Below the pieces are notes generated by a model. It worked only from the letters and a program-made list of their open reading frames with translations. It searched no databases and had not been told where the DNA came from. A stretch of DNA of 64,000 nt from Cohaesibacter gelatinilyticus (GTDB lineage Bacteria; Pseudomonadota; Alphaproteobacteria; Rhizobiales; Cohaesibacteraceae): NCBI RefSeq assembly GCF_900215605.1, contig NZ_OBEL01000005.1, forward strand, positions 310,001 to 374,000, in the 5' to 3' direction. The position numbers and the translations under genes were made by a program. This document shows, piece by piece, positions 38,857 through 47,922 of this stretch; the first letter of the stretch is position 1, and every line of letters starts with the position of its first letter.

Positions 38857-39663
38857 TTATTTTGCGGTCCAGCCGCCATCAATGCTCATGGTGGTGCCGG
38901 TGATGGCGGAGGCTGCATCACTTGCAAGATACATCGCCAATTGTGCCACCTGCTCCACTGTCACGAATTCCTTGGTAGGCTGTGCAGCCAGCAATACATC
39001 GCGTTTGACTTGTTCTTCCGTCAGGCCACGAGCTTTCATGGTGTCCGGGATCTGACGCTCGACCAATGGGGTCCAGACATAGCCAGGTGCAATGGCATTG
39101 ACGGTGATGCCCTGCTCAGCAACTTCCAGGGCGACTGTCTTGGTGAGACCAGCAATGCCATGCTTGGCAGCGACATAAGCAGACTTGTAGGGAGAAGCAA
39201 CAAGCGCGTGGGCCGATGCGGTATTGATCACCCGACCCCAGCCTTTTTTCTTCATACCCGGTAGAGCCGCACGGATGGTATGGAAGGAAGAGGAAAGATT
39301 GATTGCGATGATGGCATCCCATTTGTCGACCGGGAATTCATCAACGGGAGACACGTGCTGGATGCCCGCATTATTGACAACGATATCGACGGCCCCAAAT
39401 GTCTCGACAGCTTCATCCACCATGGTGGCAATCTCGTCCGGGTTGAGCATGTTGGCACCGTTATAAATGGCTTTCACGCCAAAGTCGCTTTCTATGGTAG
39501 CACGGTTCTGTTCTATCTCACTGGCATCGCCAAAACCGTTGAGAATGATATTCGCGCCTTGCTCAGCAAATGCACGGGCAATGGCCAGTCCGATACCACT
39601 TGTGGAGCCCGTAACAAGAGCAGTACGGCCAGCATGTGGCTTGTTGGCAGAAGAGTTCGACAT
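38857..39663 (-). CDS. bdhA: D-3-hydroxybutyrate dehydrogenase
   Basis: NAD-dependent short-chain dehydrogenase that oxidises 3-hydroxybutyrate, released from polyhydroxybutyrate, to acetoacetate. The 268 residues show the Rossmann TGSTSGIGLAIARAFAEQG, NNAGIQHVSPVDEFP, catalytic Ser in NTASAHALVAS and YVAAKHG (Tyr-x3-Lys). The IQHVSPVDEFP and IAPGYVWTPLVERQIPD segments are specific to BdhA. It links to phaA, phaB and phaR at 52-55 kb. Confidence 0.93.
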   Translation of the reverse strand: MSNSSANKPHAGRTALVTGSTSGIGLAIARAFAEQGANIILNGFGDASEIEQNRATIESDFGVKAIYNGANMLNPDEIATMVDEAVETFGAVDIVVNNAGIQHVSPVDEFPVDKWDAIIAINLSSSFHTIRAALPGMKKKGWGRVINTASAHALVASPYKSAYVAAKHGIAGLTKTVALEVAEQGITVNAIAPGYVWTPLVERQIPDTMKARGLTEEQVKRDVLLAAQPTKEFVTVEQVAQLAMYLASDAASAITGTTMSIDGGWTAK

Positions 39664-39807
39664 AAGGCATCCTCGCAGCTAATGGCCTTGGACTATTGAT
39701 CCTGTCCACAAAGGGCATATTTAAATCCTGCACCGCAGCATAATTGTTGTGTTAGTCTTATCAAGACCAAATGAAGCTGGTTGGTATAAAGAAGGAGAGT
39801 GAGCGTC

Positions 39808-40341
39808 ATGATTGAATTGGAAGATCACGATCATGCCAAATGTGTGGCACGTATTCTCACTCATGCCGAAACTTTATGCCAAAAGCGTGGTGTGCGTTTG
39901 ACAGAGCAACGGCGAAAGGTTTTAGCCATTCTGGCAGATAGCCATGTGCCTGCATCTGCTTATGATATTTTGGACAAGATCAACCGTCAGGGCAACAAAT
40001 TGGCGCCAGTCTCCATCTATCGAGCACTGGATTTTCTGACTGCTCAGGGGCTCATTCATCGCATCGAGAGTCGGAATGGCTATGTGGCCTGTACTCATGC
40101 TCATGAATCAAATGAGTGTGGTGAAACTGGAAGCTGCGATCCAGAGAATGTCACGGTGTTTCTGCTTTGTGATCAATGTGGTCAGGCAGGGGAATTCCAT
40201 AGCGAAGCCCTACAGGGTTTGCTGGACAAGATTGCGGCTACTGAGAGATTTAGGGCCAATGCTCCGATTTTGGAAATTTCCGGGACATGTGCGCAATGTC
40301 AGGATAGCTCAATAGAGCCATTGGAAGCGCATGAGGCCTGA
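39808..40341 (+). CDS. zur: Fur-family zinc uptake regulator (Zur)
   Basis: 177-residue Fur-superfamily repressor. The winged helix RGVRLTEQRRKVLAILADSH and PVSIYRALDFLTAQGLIHRI is followed by a dimerisation domain. Structural-Zn pairs CDQCG and CAQC match the family. The His-rich ACTHAHESNECG and the pattern around FLLCDQCGQAGEF are Zur-like rather than Fur-like. The ATG at 39808 follows AAGGAGAGTGAGCGTC; a GTG at 39799 overlaps the ribosome-binding site. A good Zur box lies upstream of znuC at 58.28 kb. Confidence 0.82.
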   Translation: MIELEDHDHAKCVARILTHAETLCQKRGVRLTEQRRKVLAILADSHVPASAYDILDKINRQGNKLAPVSIYRALDFLTAQGLIHRIESRNGYVACTHAHESNECGETGSCDPENVTVFLLCDQCGQAGEFHSEALQGLLDKIAATERFRANAPILEISGTCAQCQDSSIEPLEAHEA

Positions 40342-40464
40342 TTTCTGGCTTTTCTGTTTGGGCCGTGGTTGCACCGCCATGTTTGGAATGCCATATAGAC
40401 GCCAAATGAGTTTGCTTTGATCGGAAGACTTCTTTTCCATCGCTTGAGTCAAGTGTGAGGGACT

Positions 40465-41694
40465 ATGCCCGTACTTTCCGCGCCTTTGGAGCGCCGCATT
40501 ACCAAAGCGGTGCAGATTGATCATGTGACAGTGGGTGGTGGTGCACCTGTTGTCGTTCAATCCATGACCAATACTGATACTGCTGATGTGGATGCGACGG
40601 TGCAACAGGTTGCTGCCTTGCATAAGGCTGGCTCCGAGTTGGTTCGAATTACTGTGGATCGTGATGAAGCAGCCAAGGCTGTGCCATTGGTTCGAGACCG
40701 CTTGGATCGTCTGGGTATTGACGTGCCGCTGATCGGCGATTTTCATTATATTGGCCATAAACTGCTGACCGAGCATCCGGCCTGTGCAGAAGCGCTTGCC
40801 AAATATCGCATCAACCCGGGTAATGTTGGTTTCAAGGCGCGTAAGGACATTCAATTCGGCACACTTATTGATTTGGCCCAGAAATACAATAAAGCCATTC
40901 GCATCGGTGTGAACTGGGGTTCGCTTGATCAGGAATTGCTGACCCGTTTGATGGATGAGAATTCGGCTAGTGAAAATCCGTTGCCAGCAGAAAAAGTGAT
41001 GCATGAAGCCATCATTCAGTCTGCACTTTTGTCCGCCAAGAGGGCTGAGGAATTGGGCCTTGGTGCTGACAAGATCATCCTGTCAGCCAAGGTTTCTCAA
41101 GTACAGGATCTGGTGGCGGTCTATACCGAACTGGCACGCCGTTCCGACTATGCCACTCATCTTGGCCTGACCGAAGCGGGTATGGGATCCAAGGGTATTG
41201 TGGCCTCGTCCGCTGCCTTGGGCCTTTTGCTGCAGCAGGGCATTGGCGATACAATTCGTATCTCTCTGACGCCAGAGCCGGGTGGAGATAGGACCCGTGA
41301 GGTTCAGGTCGCGCAGGAATTGCTGCAGACCATGGGGTTTCGATCCTTCATTCCTATCGTTGCAGCTTGTCCCGGCTGTGGCCGGACAACATCGACAGTC
41401 TTCCAGGAATTGGCACAGGAAATCCAGGAAGATATTCGCACCCATATGCCGGTCTGGCGTGAGAAATATCCCGGTGTGGAAGCGCTCAATGTTGCGGTCA
41501 TGGGCTGTATAGTGAATGGTCCTGGCGAATCCAAGCATGCCGATATTGGCATCTCGCTTCCGGGTACCGGTGAGACGCCTGCAGCACCTGTCTTTGTCGA
41601 TGGGGAAAAGAAAGCAACCTTGCGCGGTGAGAATATCGCCAAGGATTTCCATGAAATGGTGCTTAATTATATCGACAATCGCTTTGGTGCCTAG
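40465..41694 (+). CDS. ispG: 4-hydroxy-3-methylbut-2-enyl-diphosphate synthase
   Basis: Fe-S enzyme of the MEP isoprenoid pathway, converting MEcPP to HMBPP. The 409 residues comprise a TIM barrel with [20 protein letters not shown] and [13 protein letters not shown], and a C-terminal Fe-S domain with [13 protein letters not shown] (Cys-x2-Cys) and [16 protein letters not shown] (third Cys and Glu). The stop codon TAG is part of the CTAG at the edge of the palindrome that follows, so the C-terminal end may have been set by that element. Confidence 0.95.
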   Translation: MPVLSAPLERRITKAVQIDHVTVGGGAPVVVQSMTNTDTADVDATVQQVAALHKAGSELVRITVDRDEAAKAVPLVRDRLDRLGIDVPLIGDFHYIGHKLLTEHPACAEALAKYRINPGNVGFKARKDIQFGTLIDLAQKYNKAIRIGVNWGSLDQELLTRLMDENSASENPLPAEKVMHEAIIQSALLSAKRAEELGLGADKIILSAKVSQVQDLVAVYTELARRSDYATHLGLTEAGMGSKGIVASSAALGLLLQQGIGDTIRISLTPEPGGDRTREVQVAQELLQTMGFRSFIPIVAACPGCGRTTSTVFQELAQEIQEDIRTHMPVWREKYPGVEALNVAVMGCIVNGPGESKHADIGISLPGTGETPAAPVFVDGEKKATLRGENIAKDFHEMVLNYIDNRFGA

Positions 41695-41766
41695 TCACCC
41701 GAATCTAAAGTTCGTCGCATTGAACAGCGAGCACCGAACGAATTTTAGATTCAAAAGGGTGACTAG
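41691..41766. repeat. 76-base palindrome bounded by CTAG (element 1)
   Basis: CTAGTCACCC and GGGTGACTAG are perfect 10-base inverted ends. The symmetry continues inward: GAATCTAAAGTTCG against CGAACGAATTTTAGATTC, with a small bulge. The first CTAG includes the ispG stop. No coding potential. Confidence 0.75.
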
Positions 41767-41779
41767 CAAATATATGTTT

Positions 41780-41856
41780 CTAGTGTGGTTTTAGGAATCG
41801 AAATAGGCAAGTGAACCTGTCGATAAATGATGCCTATTTCAATTCCACCACACTAG
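41780..41856. repeat. 77-base palindrome bounded by CTAG (element 2)
   Basis: CTAGTGTGGT and ACCACACTAG are perfect 10-base inverted ends. The symmetry continues inward: GGAATCGAAATAGGCA against TGCCTATTTCAATTCC. It starts 13 bases after element 1, has the same length and CTAG ends but a different sequence. Confidence 0.75.
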
Positions 41857-41882
41857 GTTGACCATTGTATGATCAAGATTTT

Positions 41883-41913
41883 ATAAGCCCGGTCAATTTG
41901 GCCGGGCTTATAC
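41883..41913. terminator. bidirectional terminator between ispG and the LysE exporter
   Basis: ATAAGCCCGG and CCGGGCTTAT form a perfect 10-bp stem around TCAATTTGG between convergent genes. Confidence 0.7.
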
Positions 41914-41927
41914 ATTTGGAGACGGGT

Positions 41928-42536
41928 TCAAAGATATGGTTGCAGCGCCAAAAAGAGCGCAAGCAAGATCAATGCTCCACCCATGATCCGGTTGAACAGG
42001 CAGAGCGTGCGTTGATTTGAGAGCAAATGAGAGATTTGTGTTCCTGCGACTGCCCAGCTTCCCACGCCCACAAAGCAGACAATCAGATAGATGAGCGTGA
42101 AGAGTGCCAGCAGTTCCGGTGCATTGCTGGTTTGGAAAGCGGCATGCCCAGCCAGACAACTGCCCCAGGCTTTGGGATTGAGCCATTGCAATAGAAAACC
42201 ATGCATGAAGCCACCACCATTATTCTGATTGGTCGAGATAGGACTCTGACTGGTGAAGATCTTGTAACCCAGATAGGCGATGAAGAGAGAACCAAGGAGG
42301 TTGAAGATTGTCAGCAGGGGTTGGTAGGTGGTCAATAATTGCTCCATGCCCAAACCCAAAAGTGCAAGAAGAACAGTGAAGCCGATTGTCGCACCGGAGA
42401 CAAAAGCGAAAGCTTGCCGTTTGTGCTTTTGAGTGCCCAAGGATAGAGCAATGAAGTTCACCGGGCCGGGTGAAATGGAGGTTGTGAGGGAAAAAAGTGC
42501 CATAGGCAAAATAGCAGTGGCGAGTTGGCTGATCAT
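41928..42536 (-). CDS. LysE/RhtB-family exporter
   Basis: Inner-membrane amino-acid or metabolite exporter of 202 residues, with about six membrane helices and the family start TSISPGPVNFIALSLGTQKH followed by GATIGFTVLLALLGLGMEQL. It also has QWLNPKAWGSCLAGHAAF (N-P-K-x-W). Both motifs are diagnostic. GAGGAC lies upstream of the ATG. It is divergent from a LysR regulator, which probably controls it. The substrate is not shown. Confidence 0.9.
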   Translation of the reverse strand: MISQLATAILPMALFSLTTSISPGPVNFIALSLGTQKHKRQAFAFVSGATIGFTVLLALLGLGMEQLLTTYQPLLTIFNLLGSLFIAYLGYKIFTSQSPISTNQNNGGGFMHGFLLQWLNPKAWGSCLAGHAAFQTSNAPELLALFTLIYLIVCFVGVGSWAVAGTQISHLLSNQRTLCLFNRIMGGALILLALFLALQPYL

Positions 42537-42630
42537 GGAGCGTGTCCTCTTTTTGAGGAACCAGTCTATTCAGATCTGTTTTGATTGATTAGATTGCTTA
42601 ATTAGATTTGATTGTTTGGAAGGGCGAACA

Positions 42631-43509
42631 ATGATTGATGAATTGCGGGCCTTAGCCATCTTTGCGGAGACTGTGCGGCAGGGGTCCTTTCGAGGAGCAG
42701 CACGCAAGCTTGATCTGGCGCCATCTTCTGTCAGCTATAACATTGCCGAGTTGGAAAAACGGCTTGGCACGGCACTTCTCTACAGATCCACCCGGAAATT
42801 GTCTCTGACTGCCGATGGAGAAGCCTTGCTTCAGTATGCCTTGCGCATGATTGCAGAGGCTGAAAAAGGCCTCTCCAATCTGCAGCAAAGTGATGGGGCG
42901 TTGAAGGGCGCATTATGCGTCACAGCTACATCGGTTCTCATGCATGCTCCGATCAATTGCATTCTTGGTGAGTTTGCCAAGGTCCATTCCGGCCTTACTC
43001 TGTCGGTGAATTATAGTGATCATCGCTCTGATCTTTTGTCGGACGGTGTGGATGTGGCTTTTCGGGCAGGCAAAATGGAGGATAGCAGCCTTAAAAGCCG
43101 CAAGATCGGTGAGATCAAACGAAAGCTGGTTTGTTCGCCAGACTATTTGGCAGGGCGTGAACCGCCCAAGAGCCTGGATGACTTAAAGGATTGGGCATGG
43201 ATTCAGCTGGAAATGATGCCGCCCAAACGCCCATTCCTGGCGATGGATGGCAAGCGGATTGAGGTTTCTTATGATCCTGTGCTGACCGTCAACAGCGTGC
43301 AGGCCATGACGCAATTCTGCTTGCAAGGGCTGGGGCTGTCCACACCGCCGGATTTTCTGGCCGATGAGGCATTGGTCAGAGGAGATCTGATTGAGTTGTT
43401 ACCTGATTATCAGACAGAGCCCATGCCGCTTTATATGGTTTGGCCGGATGTCGGAGTGAATTTGCGGGCAACCCGTGCCTTGATCGATTTTGTTGTTGAA
43501 CGCCTTTGA
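42631..43509 (+). CDS. LysR-family transcriptional regulator (CrgA/DhcR-like)
   Basis: 292-residue LysR regulator: winged helix (ELRALAIFAETVRQGSFRGA, LAPSSVSYNIAELEKRLG) and effector-binding domain. The ATG at 42631 follows GAAGGGCGAACA. It is divergent from the LysE exporter across 94 bases, the usual layout for a dedicated exporter regulator. Its stop lies two bases from the stop of the convergent prenyl synthase gene. Confidence 0.88.
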   Translation: MIDELRALAIFAETVRQGSFRGAARKLDLAPSSVSYNIAELEKRLGTALLYRSTRKLSLTADGEALLQYALRMIAEAEKGLSNLQQSDGALKGALCVTATSVLMHAPINCILGEFAKVHSGLTLSVNYSDHRSDLLSDGVDVAFRAGKMEDSSLKSRKIGEIKRKLVCSPDYLAGREPPKSLDDLKDWAWIQLEMMPPKRPFLAMDGKRIEVSYDPVLTVNSVQAMTQFCLQGLGLSTPPDFLADEALVRGDLIELLPDYQTEPMPLYMVWPDVGVNLRATRALIDFVVERL

Positions 43510-43511
43510 AA

Positions 43512-44435
43512 TCAATTTTTGCGTTTTGCGATGAATTCGGCCGCAGCGACCAGAATGTCTGCATGATCACCAAATGGCTGCAGCATCTTGTGGCTGTCTT
43601 CGATCAGGTCTTCCAGTATGGCCTTGGTTTTCTCCAGTCCATAGAGGCTGACAAGGGTAGCTTTATTGGTGTTCAGATCTTTGCCTGCAGTCTTGCCCAA
43701 TTGCTCAGAGCTTGCTGTGACATCCAAAAGATCGTCGGCCAGTTGGAAGGCGAGGCCAATATGAGTACCAAAGTCACGCATGATCTGGCGGGTTTGATCG
43801 TCGCTTTTAGCCAGAATGGCCCCTGCCTCACAGGCATAACGCAAAAGCGCACCTGTCTTCATGGCTTGCATTTGCTTGATTTCGTCTTCGGTGCGATTAC
43901 GTCCTTCCGACTCGATATCAAGGCTTTGTCCGCCTGCCATGCCGCCAACACCGGCATTTTGCGCAAGACCCAGAACCAGCTCCGCACGAATGGCTGGGTT
44001 CGGATGGGTTGCTTCATCACTCAGGATGTCAAAGGCCATGGTGAGAAGCGCATCGCCTGCCAGAATGGCGGTGGCTTCATCAAAGGCGATATGGATGGTC
44101 GGTTTGCCACGGCGTAAATCATCATCGTCCATTGCCGGCAGATCATCATGGATAAGGCTATAGCAATGCACGCATTCCAAAGCGCAAGCGGCACGCAGAA
44201 CACCTGGATGATCTGTACCCAGCATGCGAGCCACTTCAAGCATTAGAAACGGACGGATGCGTTTGCCACCATTCAGAACGCCATGCTGCATGGCCAAGAG
44301 AAGTCTTTCCGGGCGCGTTCGTTCTGCTCCATGAGGTGTATCGCTCAGGAGATCTTGCAGTTTTGCCTGGACCAGTTCTGCGTCTTCTTTCAGGCGCTGG
44401 AGAAACATATCTTGCTTTGACAAGGTGGGGGACAT
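43512..44435 (-). CDS. ispA: polyprenyl diphosphate synthase (farnesyl/geranylgeranyl type, IspA-like)
   Basis: Chain-elongating prenyltransferase of the isoprenoid pathway. The 307-residue call has the first Asp-rich motif in LIHDDLPAMDDDDLRRGKPT and the second in FQLADDLLDVTAS, with GGKRIRPFLMLEVA at the front. The long first motif (DDx4D) is typical of bacterial FPP synthases. The ATG at 44435 is preferred because a terminator ends at about 44487, leaving room for a promoter; an ATG at 44480 would leave none. ispG at 40.5 kb belongs to the same pathway. Confidence 0.88.
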   Translation of the reverse strand: MSPTLSKQDMFLQRLKEDAELVQAKLQDLLSDTPHGAERTRPERLLLAMQHGVLNGGKRIRPFLMLEVARMLGTDHPGVLRAACALECVHCYSLIHDDLPAMDDDDLRRGKPTIHIAFDEATAILAGDALLTMAFDILSDEATHPNPAIRAELVLGLAQNAGVGGMAGGQSLDIESEGRNRTEDEIKQMQAMKTGALLRYACEAGAILAKSDDQTRQIMRDFGTHIGLAFQLADDLLDVTASSEQLGKTAGKDLNTNKATLVSLYGLEKTKAILEDLIEDSHKMLQPFGDHADILVAAAEFIAKRKN

Positions 44436-44486
44436 GAGTGGTTCTGATCGGTTTGCTGTATCGGTGACAGAAAGCCTCATGTCTGA

Positions 44487-44531
44487 AAAACAGGCATCGG
44501 CGTGGTTATGCTCTTGCCGATGCCTGTTTTT
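44487..44531 (-). terminator. terminator after ahpD
   Basis: AAAAACAGGCATCGG and CCGATGCCTGTTTTT form a perfect 14-bp stem with A/T flanks, downstream of ahpD on the minus strand. It separates ahpD from the prenyl synthase gene. Confidence 0.78.
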
Positions 44532-44612
44532 TACCGCGCCGTCAAGGGGGAAGAGGTGACGCGGTGTTGGTTTATACCAACGAAGAGCAAGATCATCATG
44601 ATCTGTACTGAA

Positions 44613-45134
44613 TTATTCAGCTGCTTCCAGTGCGATGGCCGCAGACTGGATGATGGCAGCGAAGCGGATGGAGATCTGTACTTGCTCTGCAGTCACACCA
44701 TGCTGACGCAAGGTATTTTCGTGGCTATCGATGCACATGCCGCAGCCATTCATGGCAGATACCGCAAGGCTCCAAAGTTCAAAGTCGATTTTATCAACAC
44801 CGGGACGGGCGATGAAATTCATACGCAACTTGGCAGGGATGGTGCCATATTCCTTGTTGGAAGCCATATGCACGAAGCGATAATAAATATTGTTCATACC
44901 CATCAGGGTTGCCGCGCCTTTGGCCGCTGTCAGAGCTTCTGCTGAGAGTTTGTCTGCGGCTTCGGCAAGAAAAGCATCTTTGACGGTTTTGTTGCGGGTG
45001 GCAATGGCGCAGGCAACCATCAGACCATATTTCTGCTGTTCGGACAGGGCTTCTTCGCCAGAAATATTGGAAAGGTTCAGTTTCACGTCTTTGGCAAAGT
45101 CTGGCATTTGGGACTTCAGAGCATCAATGGTCAT
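44613..45134 (-). CDS. ahpD: alkylhydroperoxidase AhpD (carboxymuconolactone decarboxylase family)
   Basis: Thiol peroxidase or reductant of AhpC. The 173 residues match the family length. The active site is [20 protein letters not shown], with the Cys-x2-Cys pair and the catalytic His. The start [20 protein letters not shown] is typical; the ATG at 45134 has GGAGA six bases upstream, and the ATG at 45146 is less likely. It lies directly downstream of ahpC, with about 140 bases between them. Confidence 0.93.
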   Translation of the reverse strand: MTIDALKSQMPDFAKDVKLNLSNISGEEALSEQQKYGLMVACAIATRNKTVKDAFLAEAADKLSAEALTAAKGAATLMGMNNIYYRFVHMASNKEYGTIPAKLRMNFIARPGVDKIDFELWSLAVSAMNGCGMCIDSHENTLRQHGVTAEQVQISIRFAAIIQSAAIALEAAE

Positions 45135-45277
45135 GGTGGTCTCCATATGAATTGGGCACGCAGCATCACTCTCGCGCGATCTCGCACAAGGGGAGCTTGG
45201 TTGAATTGTCGGAAAAAAGCATGAAAGGTCAGGGAAACGAGGGCAGGATCTCCTGCCCTCTGAAACGATTGCTCGGA

Positions 45278-45826
45278 TTAGCCGAGAACTGCACCGCCAA
45301 CTTCGCGGTTACATGGGCAGAGTTCGTCTGTCTGCAGCGCATCCAGAACACGCAGGGTGTCTTTAGGGTTACGGCCAACATTGAGGTTGGTTGCGTAAAC
45401 ATGCTGGATGGTGTTGTCCGGATCAACAACATAGGTGTAGCGATATGCAACACCGTCTGGATGGCGAACGCCAAGACCGTCAACGAGGGAACCATTGGTG
45501 TCAGCAAACATCCAGATTGGCAGTTTGTTGAGATCTGGATGATCACGACGCCACGCCAGTTTACAGAATTCGTTATCGGTGGAGCCGCCAAGAACAACAG
45601 CATCACGATCTTCGAACTCTTCGTTCAGGCGAGCGAATTCAGCAATCTCGGTTGGGCAGACAAAGGTGAAATCTTTTGGGTAGAAGAAGATCACTTTCCA
45701 TTTGCCGTCAAAGCTTTTCTCGGTAATGTCTTCGAACGCGTTCTCACCATTTTCAACGATGTCATTGAAGCCGGGCTTTACACCAACAACTTTAAATTCA
45801 GGAAGCTTATCACCAATACCGTGCAT
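45278..45826 (-). CDS. ahpC: peroxiredoxin (AhpC/TSA family)
   Basis: Reduces hydrogen peroxide and organic peroxides. The 182 residues have the peroxidatic Cys57 in [13 protein letters not shown] and a C-terminal CPCNREVGG with Cys170 and Cys172. The double Cys differs from the single VCP of enteric AhpC, and is like the mycobacterial type that pairs with AhpD. The ATG at 45826 has GGAGA upstream. It is divergent from oxyR, and ahpD follows, so the peroxidase and its likely reductant form one unit under OxyR. Confidence 0.93.
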   Translation of the reverse strand: MHGIGDKLPEFKVVGVKPGFNDIVENGENAFEDITEKSFDGKWKVIFFYPKDFTFVCPTEIAEFARLNEEFEDRDAVVLGGSTDNEFCKLAWRRDHPDLNKLPIWMFADTNGSLVDGLGVRHPDGVAYRYTYVVDPDNTIQHVYATNLNVGRNPKDTLRVLDALQTDELCPCNREVGGAVLG

Positions 45827-45971
45827 GTTCTTTCTCCAGGGTTGAACAGACTGTGTTTCCGAAAATGACTGGGATGTCATTATTAGAATGATTCAAATAT
45901 CTGCCCCTTATGAAGCATATCTGACAAATGGACGCAAACCTCAAATTTCGAATTTACTGATCGATTTTTTC

Positions 45972-46001
45972 GATTATATACTAATACGTAGTTCGATAAT
46001 C
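45972..46001. promoter_or_regulatory. candidate OxyR operator between ahpC and oxyR
   Basis: GATTATATACTAATACG then TAGTTCGATAATC has outer GATTAT/ATAATC and inner CTA/TAG arms about 10 bases apart, the spacing of LysR-type and OxyR tetramer sites. It ends 16 bases before the oxyR start, fitting autorepression and ahpC activation. Confidence 0.5.
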
Positions 46002-46016
46002 TCTTTCAGGTGATGA

Positions 46017-46916
46017 ATGACCATTCGCCCTACATTGCGGCAGTTGCATTATCTGTGTGTGTTGGCGCAGAAAGGCTCTTTTCGTGGAGCAGCAGAAGCT
46101 TGTTTTGTCTCGCAATCCACCTTGTCGTCAGGCATCAAGCAGTTGGAAGACAGTCTGCAGATTTCGCTGGTAGATAGAGGCAGTCCTCAGTTTCTCCTGA
46201 CGTCCGCTGGTGAGACAGTGCTTGAACGTGCACAAATCCTCTTGCGAGATGTGGATGATCTTGTCGCCAGCGTTCAACAGAGCGAGAGCCTGCTATCTGG
46301 AAAATTCCGTTTGGGGATCATTCCTTCCGTCGGCCCTTTCCTTCTGCCCAGGGCCTTGCCGAGTTTGCGAAAGGCTTATCCGGATTTACGCCTCTATTTG
46401 CGCGAATCCCTGACGCGGGATCTATTGACGGATTTGCGCGCAGGACGGCTGGATGCAGCCGTACTGGCACTTCCCTATAGAATGGATGATCTTTGCATAC
46501 ATGTATTCGGGCGGGATCGCTTTCAGATCGCTGTTCCCAAAGGGCATGATTTATGTACAAAGACCATGGTGGCAAAAACGGACTTGCGGGAAGAGACGCT
46601 TATTTTGCTCGAAGACGGGCATTGCCTGCGTGATCATATCCTGGCCAGTTTGAAACGAGGACTGAATGAAGGGGATGATGTGCATGCGACCAGCCTGATC
46701 ACCATTGTGCAAATGGTGGCCAACGGCCTTGGCGTAACGCTGCTGCCTGAACTTGCGGTACGTGCGGGCCTTGCCAATGGGCTCGATCTGAAACTCTTGC
46801 CAATGGAGGGGAAAGAGGCGGAACGTGAGTTGGCGCTGGTATGGCGGCCGCACTCAGCTTTGGAGCAAAATTGTACTCCGCTTGCTGAGCATCTCGCTCA
46901 ATTCGTCGGGGTATAA
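46017..46916 (+). CDS. oxyR: OxyR-like peroxide-sensing LysR regulator
   Basis: 299-residue LysR-type activator divergent from ahpC. The winged helix (RPTLRQLHYLCVLAQKGSFR, SQSTLSSGIKQLEDSLQ) and effector domain match OxyR along their length, including ETLILLEDGHCLRDHIL around the peroxide-sensing Cys203 (E. coli C199). The residue nine further on, which is C208 in E. coli, is Leu212 here. Other cysteines (about 161, 183 and 287) are not at the usual place. Gene context still supports OxyR function; the redox mechanism may differ. Confidence 0.87.
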   Translation: MTIRPTLRQLHYLCVLAQKGSFRGAAEACFVSQSTLSSGIKQLEDSLQISLVDRGSPQFLLTSAGETVLERAQILLRDVDDLVASVQQSESLLSGKFRLGIIPSVGPFLLPRALPSLRKAYPDLRLYLRESLTRDLLTDLRAGRLDAAVLALPYRMDDLCIHVFGRDRFQIAVPKGHDLCTKTMVAKTDLREETLILLEDGHCLRDHILASLKRGLNEGDDVHATSLITIVQMVANGLGVTLLPELAVRAGLANGLDLKLLPMEGKEAERELALVWRPHSALEQNCTPLAEHLAQFVGV

Positions 46917-47135
46917 GAACTGCCCCACGCTGGTTTGAGCGCTGCTTTATGGTAAAGAAGCGATGAAAACCGGGTAGAAGCAAAAAGAATCGCCAAAAAA
47001 GCGCGCATTTTTTGCCAAGGCATCTGGTCAAGATGAGATTCCTTCTGTATAAGGCGCGCAATCTCTGACAATTATGTGCAGATTCCGGGACGGCTATGTC
47101 CATTATTTCCCGGTAAAGACGACGGAGTTTTGACC

Positions 47136-47315
47136 ATGGCTGTGCCAAAGAAAAAAGTGACCCGCATGAAGCGTGGCTTCCGCCGCTCTGCGGACGCACT
47201 CAAGCAGTCGGTCTATGTCGAAGATAAGGATTCTGGCGAGCTGCGCCGTCCTCATCATATCGATTTGAAGACCGGCATGTATCGTGGTCGTCAGGTTCTG
47301 GAAGCCAAAGACTAA
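47136..47315 (+). CDS. rpmF: 50S ribosomal protein L32
   Basis: 59-residue ribosomal protein: start [20 protein letters not shown], then [20 protein letters not shown]. This is the alphaproteobacterial L32 without zinc-binding cysteines. ACGGAGTTTTGACC precedes the ATG. An in-frame upstream stretch from 47076 lacks family similarity and was left out. Confidence 0.96.
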   Translation: MAVPKKKVTRMKRGFRRSADALKQSVYVEDKDSGELRRPHHIDLKTGMYRGRQVLEAKD

Positions 47316-47350
47316 GTCTTTGCTCCTCTGATGATATCACAAAGTTTCAA

Positions 47351-47384
47351 GAAGGCCGGATCCTTGTGGATCCGGCCTTCTTGC
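47351..47384 (+). terminator. terminator after rpmF
   Basis: GAAGGCCGGATCC and GGATCCGGCCTTC form a perfect 13-bp stem with loop TTGT, followed by TTGC; strong stem, short U tract. Confidence 0.75.
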
Positions 47385-47475
47385 GTCTTGAATGACTTTT
47401 CCTTCCCATCGGCTTTGTTTGGCCATGGAGTGGTGTTAGCGTCAGTTTGATGATTCTGGATATCGGATTTGAACC

Positions 47476-47895
47476 ATGATCTTTAACATTCCGCTGCTGA
47501 TTGCACCTTTGGTGGTCTATAACGCTTTTGCGTTTGGTTTTTTTGGCGATGCAATTGGTGATCCATGGAGCGCACCAATCTTCACCATTCAGATGGTATC
47601 AAGTGCGCGATGGACATTGACCCTTGGGGATCTGATGATTGTCGCAGCTTTGATCCTGCTTTTCATCGAAATTTTGAAAGCCACTCGCACGGGGATGGGA
47701 TCCATCGTCGATCACATATTGTCCACTTTGGTCTTTGTGGTCTATCTGATTGAATTCCTGCTGGTGCGTGAAACAGCAACCTCGGTTTTCTTCATTCTGA
47801 TGATTATTGCAGCCATTGATGTGATAGCCGGATATTCGGTGACCATTCGCAGTGCGCGACGGGATCTGACCATGGGACCGGGTGGCTATCCGTAA
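47476..47895 (+). CDS. small conserved-type integral membrane protein, function unknown
   Basis: 139 residues with four predicted membrane helices: about 3-25 (IPLLIAPLVVYNAFAFGFFG), 52-70 (LMIVAALILLFIEILKA), 80-97 (ILSTLVFVVYLIEFLLV) and 102-122 (SVFFILMIIAAIDVIAGYSV). The short charged loops and C-terminus suggest a cytoplasmic tail. I recognise no family motif. It is between rpmF and a GlcG-like gene, with terminators on both sides, so it is probably a single-gene transcript. Confidence 0.75.
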   Translation: MIFNIPLLIAPLVVYNAFAFGFFGDAIGDPWSAPIFTIQMVSSARWTLTLGDLMIVAALILLFIEILKATRTGMGSIVDHILSTLVFVVYLIEFLLVRETATSVFFILMIIAAIDVIAGYSVTIRSARRDLTMGPGGYP

Positions 47896-47922
47896 GGATG
47901 AACAGGTCAAGAGATGAGCCAA

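Noticed and set aside
45152-45868. Open frame of 238 codons on the plus strand opposite ahpC
   Set aside because: The minus strand encodes a complete peroxiredoxin. The plus-strand translation has no family features.
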